This document shows, piece after piece, positions 44,984 through 53,399 of a DNA stretch of 64,000 nt (its first letter is position 1; the number at the start of each line of letters is the position of its first letter). This DNA is from Bacillota bacterium (lineage in GTDB: Bacteria > Bacillota > UBA4882 > UBA8346). Location: the NCBI GenBank assembly GCA_023400055.1, contig JAEXFN010000011.1:108012-172011 (forward strand), given 5' to 3'. The notes below the pieces were generated by a model that saw only the letters and a program-made list of their open reading frames with translations, had not been told where the DNA came from and searched no databases. Made by a program: the position numbers and the translations under genes.

Positions 44984-46492
44984 GTGGCTTTCTATTATCC
45001 GGAGCCATCCAGGACATTCAGCGAATATTTGCTCATCCCCAATCTGACCCGCACCGCTAATATTCCCGCCAATGTCGATCTGTCGACCCCGGTCGTCAAA
45101 TTCCGGAACGGCGAGGCCCCGGCGCTGACGATGAATGTCCCGATTGTCTCGGCGATTATGCAGTCGGTCTCCGACAACAATCTGGCGGTGGCCCTGGCCC
45201 GATCGGGCGGCATTTCGTTCATCCACGGCTCGCAGCCCGTCGCCGAACAGGCGGAGATGATCCGCAAAGTGAAGAAGTACAAGGCCGGCTTCGTGGTCAG
45301 CGATTCGAACCTGACCCCGCGCCACACCCTCCGCGACATCCTGGCCCTGAAGGAGCGCCAGGGTCATTCGACGGTGGCGATCACCGCCGACGGCTCCCCC
45401 AACGGCAAATTATTGGGGATCGTCACCAGCCGCGATTACCGGATCAGCCGGGACGCCCTGGAGCGACCGATCAGCGAATTCATGACGCCGTTTGCCGCCT
45501 TGGTTTACGGCCACGAAGGCATCTCCCTCTCCGAAGCCAACGACATCATCTGGGATCACAAGCTCAACTGCCTCCCGATCATCGATGAGCATCAGAACCT
45601 CCTTTATTTCGTATTCCGCAAGGACTATGACAGCCATAAGGAAAACCCCTACGAACTCCTGGACCAGCACAAACGGTACGTGGTCGGCGCGGGGATCAAC
45701 ACCCGCGATTTCGCGGAACGGGTGCCCGCCCTGGTGGAGGCCGGCGCCGACGTCCTGTGCATCGACTCTTCGGACGGCTTCAGCGAATGGCAGCGCCGCA
45801 CCATCGAGTATGTGCACGCCAATTTCGAAGGCCAGATCGGCATCGGTGCGGGCAACGTGGTGGACCGGGAAGGCTTCCGTTACCTGGTCGAGTCGGGCGC
45901 GGACTTCGTCAAGGTCGGCATCGGCGGCGGCTCGATCTGCATCACCCGCGAGCAGAAGGGGATCGGCCGGGGCCAGGCCACGGCGCTGATCGAAGTGACG
46001 GCGGCCCGTGACGAGTATTTTCAGGAGACCGGGATCTACATTCCCATCTGCTCCGACGGCGGCATCGTCCATGATTATCATATCACACTGGCGCTGGCCA
46101 TGGGGGCCGATTTCGTGATGATGGGGCGCTACTTCGCCCGCTTCGACGAGAGCCCGACCAAGAAATTCAAGCTGGGCAACAACTATGTCAAGGAATACTG
46201 GGGCGAGGGTTCCAACCGCGCCCGCAACTGGCAGCGTTACGACCTGGGCGGCGGACAAGGCCTCTCCTTCGAGGAAGGGGTCGACTCTTACGTCCCCTAC
46301 GCCGGCGGCCTGAAAGAGAACCTGGACATCACCCTCAGCAAGATCAAGTCGACCATGTGCAACTGCGGCGCGCTGAGCATCCGCGAGCTGCAGCGGACCG
46401 CCCGGATCACCCAAGTCTCTTCCACCAGCCTGATCGAGGGCGGCGCCCACGACGTCATTTTGAAGGACAAGACGGTCTACAGCGAGACCTGA
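44984..46492 (+). CDS. guaB: IMP dehydrogenase
   Basis: 502 residues from the GTG at 44984, chosen because AAGGAG ends 9 bp before; the frame is open further upstream but that overlaps the promoter. Catalyses NAD-dependent oxidation of IMP to XMP, the committed step of GMP synthesis. Barrel segments MNVPIVSAIMQSVSDNNLAV and LVEAGADVLCIDSSDG; tandem CBS domain in the middle (KLLGIVTSRDYRIS, KLNCLPIIDEHQNLLYFVFR). Catalytic loop GGGSICITREQKGIGRGQA with Cys about C319, and SDGGIVHDYHITLALAMGAD. Monocistronic under a strong promoter. Confidence 0.93.
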   Translation: MAFYYPEPSRTFSEYLLIPNLTRTANIPANVDLSTPVVKFRNGEAPALTMNVPIVSAIMQSVSDNNLAVALARSGGISFIHGSQPVAEQAEMIRKVKKYKAGFVVSDSNLTPRHTLRDILALKERQGHSTVAITADGSPNGKLLGIVTSRDYRISRDALERPISEFMTPFAALVYGHEGISLSEANDIIWDHKLNCLPIIDEHQNLLYFVFRKDYDSHKENPYELLDQHKRYVVGAGINTRDFAERVPALVEAGADVLCIDSSDGFSEWQRRTIEYVHANFEGQIGIGAGNVVDREGFRYLVESGADFVKVGIGGGSICITREQKGIGRGQATALIEVTAARDEYFQETGIYIPICSDGGIVHDYHITLALAMGADFVMMGRYFARFDESPTKKFKLGNNYVKEYWGEGSNRARNWQRYDLGGGQGLSFEEGVDSYVPYAGGLKENLDITLSKIKSTMCNCGALSIRELQRTARITQVSSTSLIEGGAHDVILKDKTVYSET

Positions 46493-46555
46493 AGCCGCGC
46501 CGATCGCCCGCCTCGGCACGATTGGGCCATCGTTAAACTACCGGATATGCAACTG

Positions 46556-46583
46556 AAACTCTCGCTGCGGCGGGAGTTTTTTG
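46556..46583 (+). terminator. Rho-independent terminator of guaB
   Basis: AAACTCTCGC (46556-46565) / GCGGGAGTTT (46570-46579), loop TGCG, one wobble pair, T-run to 46582. Confidence 0.82.
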
Positions 46584-46697
46584 TCGCGCTCCCCGGCGCC
46601 GCGGCAAACCTCCTCCGGCGACCGCGGCCCAGCCCCGGCCCGGCGCATCGGCCGCTGCGATTCCCGGATCAATTTTGGACGGGATTCCGGTTAGAAT

Positions 46698-46970
46698 TTC
46701 AGTTGCCGAATGAGCGTATTCAGTTAGCGAATGAAGATATTCGGTAACTAAATGAGTTCATTCAATAACGAAATGAGTATGTTCAGTAACAGAACGGACA
46801 TTTTCAGTTATTGAATGAGCATATTCAGTAACCAAATGAGTTCATTCAGTAACTGAATGAACATTTTTAGTAACAGAATGGACATCTTCGGTAACTGAAT
46901 GAAGATGTTCAGTAACTAAATAAGTTCATTCAGTAACTGAATAAGCATTTTCAGCAAGTGAATGAACGGA
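46698..46970. repeat. 21-bp tandem array E (13 units)
   Basis: Unit starts 46698, 46719, 46740, 46761, 46782, 46803, 46824, 46845, 46866, 46887, 46908, 46929 and 46950. Core TTCAGTAACTGAA is a 13-bp dyad (TTCAGT / ACTGAA); an 8-bp linker such as TGAGTTCA follows. Same family as array F and similar to B/C (which have TTCAGTGACTGAA). It lies between the guaB terminator and the next plus-strand gene. Confidence 0.94.
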
Positions 46971-47030
46971 ATCGGCTCAAGAAATTGTGTCCGGGAAAGC
47001 GGCCGGATGTTTTGAAGAGGATGTTTCACG

Positions 47031-47062
47031 CCCGTAAGCTGGCGCTGGTTTAAATTTACGGG
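47031..47062 (+). other. Leader hairpin before the exported-protein gene
   Basis: CCCGTAA (47031-47037) pairs with TTACGGG (47056-47062). No U-tract. It is 80 bp upstream of the start codon; role unknown. Confidence 0.35.
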
Positions 47063-47141
47063 AATTGGGATTGTCGGGGGAGGAATCTGCGCCATTCCAG
47101 CGAAGAAAGCTCTGAATGAACAGGGGGGAAGGGCGGGGACA

Positions 47142-48299
47142 ATGAAAAAAGACAAATCAAGCTTACTCGGATTCATTATCGGATTCGGTCTCGTTTTCGG
47201 CATGGTCGCCGGAGTGGCCTTCGCCGACGGCGGGCGGAGCCTGGAGGGGCAATGGGCGGTCACCATTCAACAGAACCTGGCGACGACCAACGATGTCTGG
47301 GTAATCACCCGGAGCGGCAACGGCTATGTCATTGAGAGCAAGATCGAAGGCAGGATGCCCATCATCCAGCTGCGGGACAACGGCGACGGTTTCGATCTGG
47401 AACTGCAGCCTACTGCCTGGGAGCGGTCGACCCTCAACGTGATCCGCAAGACCTGCCGGCTGGTCTGGCAGGATGACCGGACCATTCAGGGACAGCGGGT
47501 CAGCACCTGGCGCCTGCAGGGGGTCATGGACGGCGAGCTGAACGAGGCCATCACCATGCACAAGCTCCTCTCCGACCAGGACCGGCGGCAGTCGGTCCTG
47601 GGCAGTGGCGCTCCCGTCCAACTGCGGCTCGATCCCAGTGGCCTGCGGGCCTACCGGGGCCGCCTGCCCCAGCTGCGCGAGAATCTCCGCAGCAGCCTGG
47701 AAAAAGAGAATGTCGCGCTCAAACAGCGCGCCGATCTGCTCGGCCGCCAGGGCGATCAGCAGAGCGCGCTGGGCGATTCGGCCCGCGGCGACATGCTGAA
47801 GATGGCCAATTACGGGGCGGCCCAGGGGTACTTCCGCAATGCGGCGCTGCTGTCGGAACGGATCTCCCGCAATCTAAACGTCCTGCAGCTCCTGAAGAAT
47901 CCGACGCCCGTCGGAGATACCCCGCAACAACTGTTGAACAACTTCGACGGGATCTGGAGCTTCGAAAACGAAGCCAACTATGCCTTGGCCAAATGGCAGA
48001 TCCTCGTCAGCGGCGGGAAACTCAAGATCTTCACCGCGCCGCAGCGCTCCCAGACCGATCAGGTCACCGATTATATGACGAGTGGCACCCCGGCCGATAG
48101 CTTTGAAGCCTTAAACATCGCCAACGTCAGTTTAAGCGCGGATGGCGCGTTATCGTTTACCATAACCCAAAACAACGAGGCCTGGAACGTCAGTTGTTAT
48201 CTGCTCCAGCAGAATCTGGTCTACGGTTCGGTAGCGGCCGGCAATTCCCGTTCCAATCTGCGCCTGATCAAAATCGGCCGCAACAGTCCGGCCGACTGA
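47142..48299 (+). CDS. Exported protein of unknown function
   Basis: 385 residues with a signal peptide (LLGFIIGFGLVFGMVAGVAFA, first 20 shown as LLGFIIGFGLVFGMVAGVAF) cut near ADGG. The mature part has two similar beta-rich segments, LEGQWAVTIQQNL at the start and FDGIWSFENEANYALAKWQI in the second half, each opening with a G-x-W turn as in lipocalin-like folds. A helical stretch lies between them (LRENLRSSLEKENVALKQRA). No membrane anchor besides the signal. Family not recognised. Followed by a radical SAM gene after 120 bp. Confidence 0.78.
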   Translation: MKKDKSSLLGFIIGFGLVFGMVAGVAFADGGRSLEGQWAVTIQQNLATTNDVWVITRSGNGYVIESKIEGRMPIIQLRDNGDGFDLELQPTAWERSTLNVIRKTCRLVWQDDRTIQGQRVSTWRLQGVMDGELNEAITMHKLLSDQDRRQSVLGSGAPVQLRLDPSGLRAYRGRLPQLRENLRSSLEKENVALKQRADLLGRQGDQQSALGDSARGDMLKMANYGAAQGYFRNAALLSERISRNLNVLQLLKNPTPVGDTPQQLLNNFDGIWSFENEANYALAKWQILVSGGKLKIFTAPQRSQTDQVTDYMTSGTPADSFEALNIANVSLSADGALSFTITQNNEAWNVSCYLLQQNLVYGSVAAGNSRSNLRLIKIGRNSPAD

Positions 48300-48420
48300 C
48301 CGGAAACCGCCTCAAGAAACCGTGGCGACATTCGAAAAATAGGGATAATCCGGCGGGATGACGCCTATACTTAATTTTACTACCGATGAATACCGAGCGA
48401 GCATGCAGAAAGGAGCGCCC

Positions 48421-49914
48421 ATGAAGATATTATTGGTCTATCCCAGTTATCCCGATACTTTCTGGAGTTTCAAATATGCCCTGCGCTTCATCAACAAATC
48501 GGCCACCAATCCGCCGCTGGGCCTGCTGACGGTGGCGGCGATGCTGCCGCCCGAATGGGAACAGCGCCTGGTCGATCTGAACGTGCGGAAGCTCAGCGAC
48601 GGCGATCTGCGCTGGGCCGACTACGTCCTGATCAGCGCGATGGCGGTCCAGAAGGCGTCCACTGTCAAGGTGATCGAACGCTGCCGCGCGCTGGACGTGA
48701 AGACCATCGCCGGCGGCCCGCTCTTCACCGCGGAGCCGCAGGAGTTCCCGCAGGTCGATCACCTGATCCTGAACGAAGCCGAACTGACGCTGCCGGAGTT
48801 CCTGCGCGATCTGGAGAACGGCGCGCCGCGCCGGGTCTATACCTCGGACCAGTGGGCCGACTTGAGCCAGACGCCGGTGCCCCGCTGGGATCTGGTGGAG
48901 CTGCGCCACTATGCCTCGACCTGCCTCCAGTATTCGCGCGGCTGTCCCTTCAACTGCGAATTTTGCGACATCACCGCGCTCTATGGCCGGGTGCCGCGGA
49001 CCAAAAGCAGCGCCCAGGTTCTGGCGGAACTGGACAGCCTGTATCAGAAGGGCTGGCGCGGCAATGTCTTCATGGTGGACGACAACTTCATCGGCAACGC
49101 CAAAAAGCTCAAGGAAGAACTGCTGCCGGCGCTGACCGAATGGATGGCGCGCCATAAACATCCGTTCACCTTCTATACCCAGCTCTCGATCAACCTGGCC
49201 GATGACGAGGAACTGATGAACATGATGCTGGCCGCCGGCTTCGATATGGTGTTCATCGGCATCGAAACCCCGAACGAGGAGAGCCTGGCCGAGTGCAGCA
49301 AAAACCAGAACAAGCGGCGCGATCTGGTGGCCGAGGTCAAGAAGATTCAGCGCTTCGGCCTGCAGGTGCTGGGCGGCTTCATCATCGGCTTCGACCACGA
49401 TCCGCCGACCATCTTCGAGAAACAGATCGAATTCATCCAGCGCAGCGGGATCGTCACCGCCATGGTCGGGCTGTTGAACGCCATGCGCGGCACCTTGCTC
49501 TACCAGCGGCTGCAAAAGGAGGAACGGCTGCTGCAGGGGGACGGCGGCCTGGGCAACAACACCGACGGTTCGCTGAATTTCATCCCCAAGATGCCGCGGG
49601 AGATGCTGATCGACGGCTACCGGAAGGTGGTGGCCACCATTTACGCCCCCGAATATTACTACCGGCGGGTGAAGGAGTTTCTCCTGGAGTACCGGCCGTT
49701 TCCCAAGAAATCGCTCCGGATGAGCTGGCGCGATCTCTATGCCCTGACGCGGGCGCTGGTCCAGATCGGCATCTTCGGCGAGGAACGGCGCTATTTCTGG
49801 CAGCTGCTGGGCTGGACCGTCCGGAAACGGCCGCGCGCCTTCGCGCTGGCGGTGACCTATTCGATTTACGGGTTTCATTTCCGGAAGGTCTTTGCCGACG
49901 CTAAACCGTCCTGA
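48421..49914 (+). CDS. B12-binding-domain radical SAM protein (DUF4070-type C-terminus)
   Basis: 497 residues from the ATG at 48421 (AGAAAGGAG upstream). N-terminal cobalamin-binding-like Rossmann domain (MKILLVYPSYPDTFWSFKYA; NPPLGLLTVAAMLP). The radical SAM cluster motif GCPFNCEFC has C175, C179 and C182; FYTQLSINLADDEELMNMML and FGLQVLGGFIIGFDHD are typical. The C-terminal 130 residues fit DUF4070. Related enzymes methylate unreactive carbons (for example in hopanoids or antibiotics). No hopanoid genes are near, so the substrate is open. Confidence 0.87.
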   Translation: MKILLVYPSYPDTFWSFKYALRFINKSATNPPLGLLTVAAMLPPEWEQRLVDLNVRKLSDGDLRWADYVLISAMAVQKASTVKVIERCRALDVKTIAGGPLFTAEPQEFPQVDHLILNEAELTLPEFLRDLENGAPRRVYTSDQWADLSQTPVPRWDLVELRHYASTCLQYSRGCPFNCEFCDITALYGRVPRTKSSAQVLAELDSLYQKGWRGNVFMVDDNFIGNAKKLKEELLPALTEWMARHKHPFTFYTQLSINLADDEELMNMMLAAGFDMVFIGIETPNEESLAECSKNQNKRRDLVAEVKKIQRFGLQVLGGFIIGFDHDPPTIFEKQIEFIQRSGIVTAMVGLLNAMRGTLLYQRLQKEERLLQGDGGLGNNTDGSLNFIPKMPREMLIDGYRKVVATIYAPEYYYRRVKEFLLEYRPFPKKSLRMSWRDLYALTRALVQIGIFGEERRYFWQLLGWTVRKRPRAFALAVTYSIYGFHFRKVFADAKPS

Positions 49915-49977
49915 GGAAGCGGGTTCGCGGCGGGATTGTTCCCCCGCCGCGGTTGGGGGAAGGGGAAGCGGTCGGTT

Positions 49978-50643
49978 TTACGATTTGGCGTCGGAGACTT
50001 TCGGTTTTAACAAATACGGCAACAACACCGCGTGCCAGGTATTGCCGATCATCTCCAGCGCGAAATAGAACAGCGCCAGGCTAGACACGGTATAAATGCC
50101 GCGCAACACCCGTTTGCCGACGTAATTCCGGGCCAGGGCCACAAAGAGCGCGAAGCCGAGGCACCACAGCGAGCCGCCGACGATAAAACCGATGAAGAAG
50201 GTGAGCAGGGTCATGCCGTTCAAGGATTGGCTGTGCGGCAGCAACCCGCCGCCCACGCCGCTCCAGAAGGCGATCCCCAGCGGGCTCGCCAAAGAGAAGA
50301 AGACGCCGGTGCTGAAGTTTTTGGTGCACTGGCCGGTCTCCGCCGCGTCCGAACTGTCCCGCAACTTGCGGGCCTCGTTCAGCGAGAGCCAGGCCAGCCG
50401 CATCAGAAAAGTCGCTCCGACAATGGTCAGGAGAATGCGCATCTCGACAATGTGGATGAGCAGCGCCGTCCCGGTCAGGCCGATAATGGCCCAGATCAGA
50501 TCGCCGATCAAGGCGCCGGCTTGAACTTTAAAACAGGGCTGGAAGCCATAACTTAAGCCGCGCCGGAGCGATTCGGTATTGACCGCTCCCGGCGCCGCAT
50601 TGTAAGCCAACCCCAGACCCACTGCGGTCAGAAACAATTCCAT
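49978..50643 (-). CDS. LysE/RhtB-family amino-acid exporter
   Basis: 221 residues from the ATG at 50643 (GGAGG 10 bp before). Five or six membrane helices. GLAYNAAPGAVNTESLRRGL, with the conserved PGAV, and QAGALIGDLIWAIIGLTG match the LysE superfamily. These proteins export amino acids or homoserine lactones. Alone on the minus strand. Substrate unknown. Confidence 0.85.
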   Translation of the reverse strand: MELFLTAVGLGLAYNAAPGAVNTESLRRGLSYGFQPCFKVQAGALIGDLIWAIIGLTGTALLIHIVEMRILLTIVGATFLMRLAWLSLNEARKLRDSSDAAETGQCTKNFSTGVFFSLASPLGIAFWSGVGGGLLPHSQSLNGMTLLTFFIGFIVGGSLWCLGFALFVALARNYVGKRVLRGIYTVSSLALFYFALEMIGNTWHAVLLPYLLKPKVSDAKS

Positions 50644-50747
50644 CCTGGGAATTCCTCCGTTAGTACTTTGCGGAAACAATCTTAAGTATAACGGGTCCGA
50701 GCGCTAGTTTCAATACTTGAGCAGCAGAATCTTTGGCGCGCTTTTAG

Positions 50748-50818
50748 AAGCGTTGTGATAAACCCTGGCCGAAGGGCAGGGTGAACACAAAAGCGCAGAG
50801 AAGCAAGGGATAAAGTCG
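50748..50818 (+). repeat. Dispersed structured repeat, copy 2
   Basis: GAAGCGTTGTGATAAACCCT, a hairpin CCCTG..CGAA..CAGGG, then GTGAACACAAAAGCGCAGAG and an A/G-rich tail. It matches the reverse complement of 29134-29214 over about 70 bp with a small deletion in the tail. Located between two minus-strand genes. Confidence 0.7.
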
Positions 50819-50901
50819 TTAAAATTGACTGCGTAAAGATTTTTTTGATTCGGCAGACTTTATCCCATGGCTTTTATAACTCCAGTTAGGGTGGGAACAT
50901 T

Positions 50902-50956
50902 CCCCAGCCATGGAAAAACGCATCGGAAAACCCGATGCGTTTTTCCATGGCTGGGG
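50902..50956. terminator. Perfect 25-bp-stem hairpin, probable bidirectional terminator
   Basis: The arms 50902-50926 and 50932-50956 are fully complementary, with loop AAAAC. The inner part, AAAAACGCATCGG / CCGATGCGTTTTT, is a classical bidirectional terminator; the outer 12 bp (CCCCAGCCATGG) extend it. It lies 26 bp after the stop of the minus-strand reductase gene. Confidence 0.85.
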
Positions 50957-50982
50957 TTCACAGGAGATGCGAGAAGTGGAGC

Positions 50983-51687
50983 TCATTGAGCGGTAATCTT
51001 TTTGAAATGCTGGTTGGCGTTATCTAAATAAATTTGGGGATCAATCAAGTCCTTATTCAGCGCGGCTTCGGTTTCCGGAGCGATCATGCCGCGCTCCACC
51101 AGCTCCCGGCCGGCCTGGGTTACCTTTGCCAGATAAGGCTCGCTGACTTGGGGTAAATCCGGATTTTCAAGCAGCGGCCCCTGGGTACACAAAATCGCCC
51201 CAGCCAATCGGCCATGGGTCGCCACTTTAAAGGTGGCCAGCAAACCGGCGAAGTTATACTGCCCGGGGAAGCCGCTGTTCGAGATGAGCACCGCCTTCGT
51301 CGGGGTGGTTCTGGGGCGCCGCCGGGGATGGGAATACTGTTCATTCTTAATTTCGATCGTCGGCTGGACCAGCGGCAGTTGGCGATCCATAAAGTCTTTC
51401 ATCAGGCCGGTTACGCTATAGTAATATAATGGCGTCGCGTAAATCAGAACATCGGCCGTTTGAATCCGCTCCAGCAACTCCGGCATATCGTCGTGATGGA
51501 CGCAGACTCCCGGGGTCCTGAACCAGCAATTGAAACACCCGGTGCAATGATTGATCCGTTGGTCTTTGAGATAGGCGATCTCGGTGGCGGCACCGGCCGC
51601 CCGGGCGCCCTCCAAAAAAGGCTGCAGGATCCGTTCGGTATTGCCGTGGCTGCCGCGCGGACTGCCGTTTACGGCGAAAATCTTCAT
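50983..51687 (-). CDS. NADPH-dependent FMN reductase / flavodoxin-like oxidoreductase
   Basis: 234 residues, AAAGGAGTGG upstream. Starts MKIFAVNGSPRGSHGNTERI, the phosphate-binding loop of the flavodoxin-like fold; HCTGCFNCWFRTPGVC holds a cysteine cluster common in the iron-sulfur flavoprotein subgroup, followed by YATPLYYYSVTGLMKDFMDR. The clustered cysteines (CxxCxxC) suggest a 4Fe-4S or redox-active site. Last gene of the PadR-headed unit; likely involved in redox or detoxification of the regulator's inducer. Confidence 0.85.
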   Translation of the reverse strand: MKIFAVNGSPRGSHGNTERILQPFLEGARAAGAATEIAYLKDQRINHCTGCFNCWFRTPGVCVHHDDMPELLERIQTADVLIYATPLYYYSVTGLMKDFMDRQLPLVQPTIEIKNEQYSHPRRRPRTTPTKAVLISNSGFPGQYNFAGLLATFKVATHGRLAGAILCTQGPLLENPDLPQVSEPYLAKVTQAGRELVERGMIAPETEAALNKDLIDPQIYLDNANQHFKKITAQ

Positions 51688-51742
51688 GGAACCACTCCTT
51701 TGCAGATATTTTTATTTTAGGTATTCTAAAATTGCCGTCGGT

Positions 51743-52375
51743 TTAAGCGTTGCACCGCCAATACCAGCCCGGAAACCAGAATGAGAGTAGCAGGAGTAAT
51801 GGGGTAGAGATATTGCCGTAAGCGGTGCTGATCGCATAATAGACGGACTGGGAGGCAGAGGCCAGCAAGATGATCCGCAATAGCGCCTGGGTAATGCTCA
51901 GAATCCCCCAGGCGGCCGTCAGGATCGCCCAGGCCCGCCGGAATTGCGGTTTTTGACGCAGCTCCTCCGGGAAAACGTGCTGCATCTGATACTCGGCGAA
52001 ACATTGGATCAAGGGTCGCGGGAACAGCAATGAGCCTAAGAAGACCACCGCCAGCAGTAAATCCACAGCGATCGGCGCCGCCAGATAGAAGGCAGGATTT
52101 TGAGAAATTACCGTCCCGACGAGGCCGATGGCCGAAAACCCCGCGCTGATGCTGGCATAAATGTTTAAACGCCGGGTCCGTGTCCATTCGATCAGCACCA
52201 CCCCGATCGACCAGCCACCCGCCAATAAAGTCCCCAATAGCGTCATCCGCATCCGGTCGCAGACCGAAAAAATAGCCACCGGAAAAATGACACTCACCAA
52301 AAATTCTTTCCCGAAGATCATTTTTAGCGGCGAAACCGCCGTTTGCCGCCGGTCAGGCATCGAATCTGGACTCAT
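51743..52375 (-). CDS. Multi-pass membrane protein, VC0807-like family (tentative)
   Basis: 210 residues, AGGAGG 7 bp before the ATG. About six hydrophobic helices, with IFGKEFLVSVIFPVAIFSVC at the start and RTRRLNIYASISAGFSAIGL in the middle, as in the VC0807 family of unknown function. It sits between the PadR regulator (27 bp) and the reductase (55 bp) on the same strand, the usual arrangement of PadR with a membrane target gene. Family call is by general pattern only. Confidence 0.7.
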   Translation of the reverse strand: MSPDSMPDRRQTAVSPLKMIFGKEFLVSVIFPVAIFSVCDRMRMTLLGTLLAGGWSIGVVLIEWTRTRRLNIYASISAGFSAIGLVGTVISQNPAFYLAAPIAVDLLLAVVFLGSLLFPRPLIQCFAEYQMQHVFPEELRQKPQFRRAWAILTAAWGILSITQALLRIILLASASQSVYYAISTAYGNISTPLLLLLSFWFPGWYWRCNA

Positions 52376-52402
52376 GGAGGAACCTCCTAATATATTTGGT
52401 AC

Positions 52403-52978
52403 TTATTTTGGTGTTTCTTCTTTTAATTTTAATGCTTCAAACTGACGCAGCGTCTCGGTACACCACTGGACGATAGCCTCGGAATGGTGCTTGCCATAAT
52501 TCAATGTCGCCAGCCAAAATGGAAAGTCGGCCCGGTTTCCCGTAGCGTGATACGTGTGGATATGTTCCGTGGTGGCTTGAAAACGCTCCAGCAATTGTTG
52601 GTGTTGGGCTTTTTCCGCTTCGAGTTTGGTGATGATATTTTGCAATGGAATATTGGCTCCAAAAAACAGTTTCAAGAGCAACTCCATCCGGACCGTTCCG
52701 ACATCGACCGGCTGCAGCAACCACTCGTTGAGTTCGGCTTGGCCCTTGGCAGTGAGGGAGTATACATGTTTCGGCGGTTTCCCCTCGGTGGTCTCGGTCT
52801 GTTTGGTGACCAGTTCTTCCTCTTCCAACTGTTTGAGCACCGGATAAATATGGCCGTAGTTTTCATTCCAGAAATGGGCGATGGATAAATCGCAAAATTT
52901 CTTAATGTCGTACCCGGAACCCGGACTCAGGCTCAGCACTCCTAAAATGGCGTACTTGGTCTTGTTGATTTTGGCCAT
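52403..52978 (-). CDS. PadR-family transcriptional regulator
   Basis: 191 residues. N-terminal winged helix: KYAILGVLSLSPGSGYDIKK, then HIYPVLKQLEEEELVTKQTE and YSLTAKGQAELNEWL. The C-terminal part (about 95-185) is a helical dimerisation domain of the Vir type. PadR proteins repress their own operon and release DNA on binding a toxic compound. AAAGGAGTTCC precedes the ATG. First gene of a three-gene minus-strand unit with an overlapping palindrome in its promoter. Confidence 0.92.
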   Translation of the reverse strand: MAKINKTKYAILGVLSLSPGSGYDIKKFCDLSIAHFWNENYGHIYPVLKQLEEEELVTKQTETTEGKPPKHVYSLTAKGQAELNEWLLQPVDVGTVRMELLLKLFFGANIPLQNIITKLEAEKAQHQQLLERFQATTEHIHTYHATGNRADFPFWLATLNYGKHHSEAIVQWCTETLRQFEALKLKEETPK

Positions 52979-53035
52979 GGAGGAACTCCTTTATCAATTA
53001 AGTATTGTCTTGTTTTGACCTATATGACACTAAAA

Positions 53036-53064
53036 TATATATCATTATGATATATAAAAGTCAA
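53036..53064 (-). promoter_or_regulatory. PadR operon promoter with palindromic operator in the spacer
   Basis: On the minus strand: TTGACT (53064-53059), 17-bp spacer, TATATA (53041-53036). The perfect palindrome TATATATCAT-T-ATGATATATA (53036-53056) covers the spacer and -10 box, so a bound dimer would block RNA polymerase. Promoter and palindrome are seen; PadR as the binder is inferred from position. Confidence 0.78.
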
Positions 53065-53399
53065 GCGAAATTTGATTCGATTCAATCCTTAGTTTAATAA
53101 TCTTTCACTACTAGGATTGAAAACATATTGCAATATTATTGCATACTATTCCATATCTAATCATCGCTGTTTACAATGCATTTTAACGGGTAAGCGTGGC
53201 TGATACAAGTTCTTAAACTTACAGCACCAAAATTGAGCGAAAAAATTTTAAATTATTGCAGGATATTTCAGAAGTGATCAGAATTATTAAACTAGAATTT
53301 CAAACTATTTCATAATATCAAACGGGAATGAATAACTCAGAAGCTATTGAGAGTGTTCTGTGAATATTTCAAACGCAGTTGTTTAGGAGGAGGATTCTT
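53065..53399. promoter_or_regulatory. AT-rich divergent control region with TTTCAAAC direct repeats
   Basis: About 335 bp between the divergent PadR and DeoR genes. TTTCAAAC occurs exactly at 53298-53305 and 53367-53374, with degenerate copies TTTCATAA (53308) and ATCAAAC (53317). Direct repeats of this kind are usual for DeoR-family operators. Another element, TTGCAATATTATTGCAT, lies near 53130. No gene seen. Confidence 0.5.
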
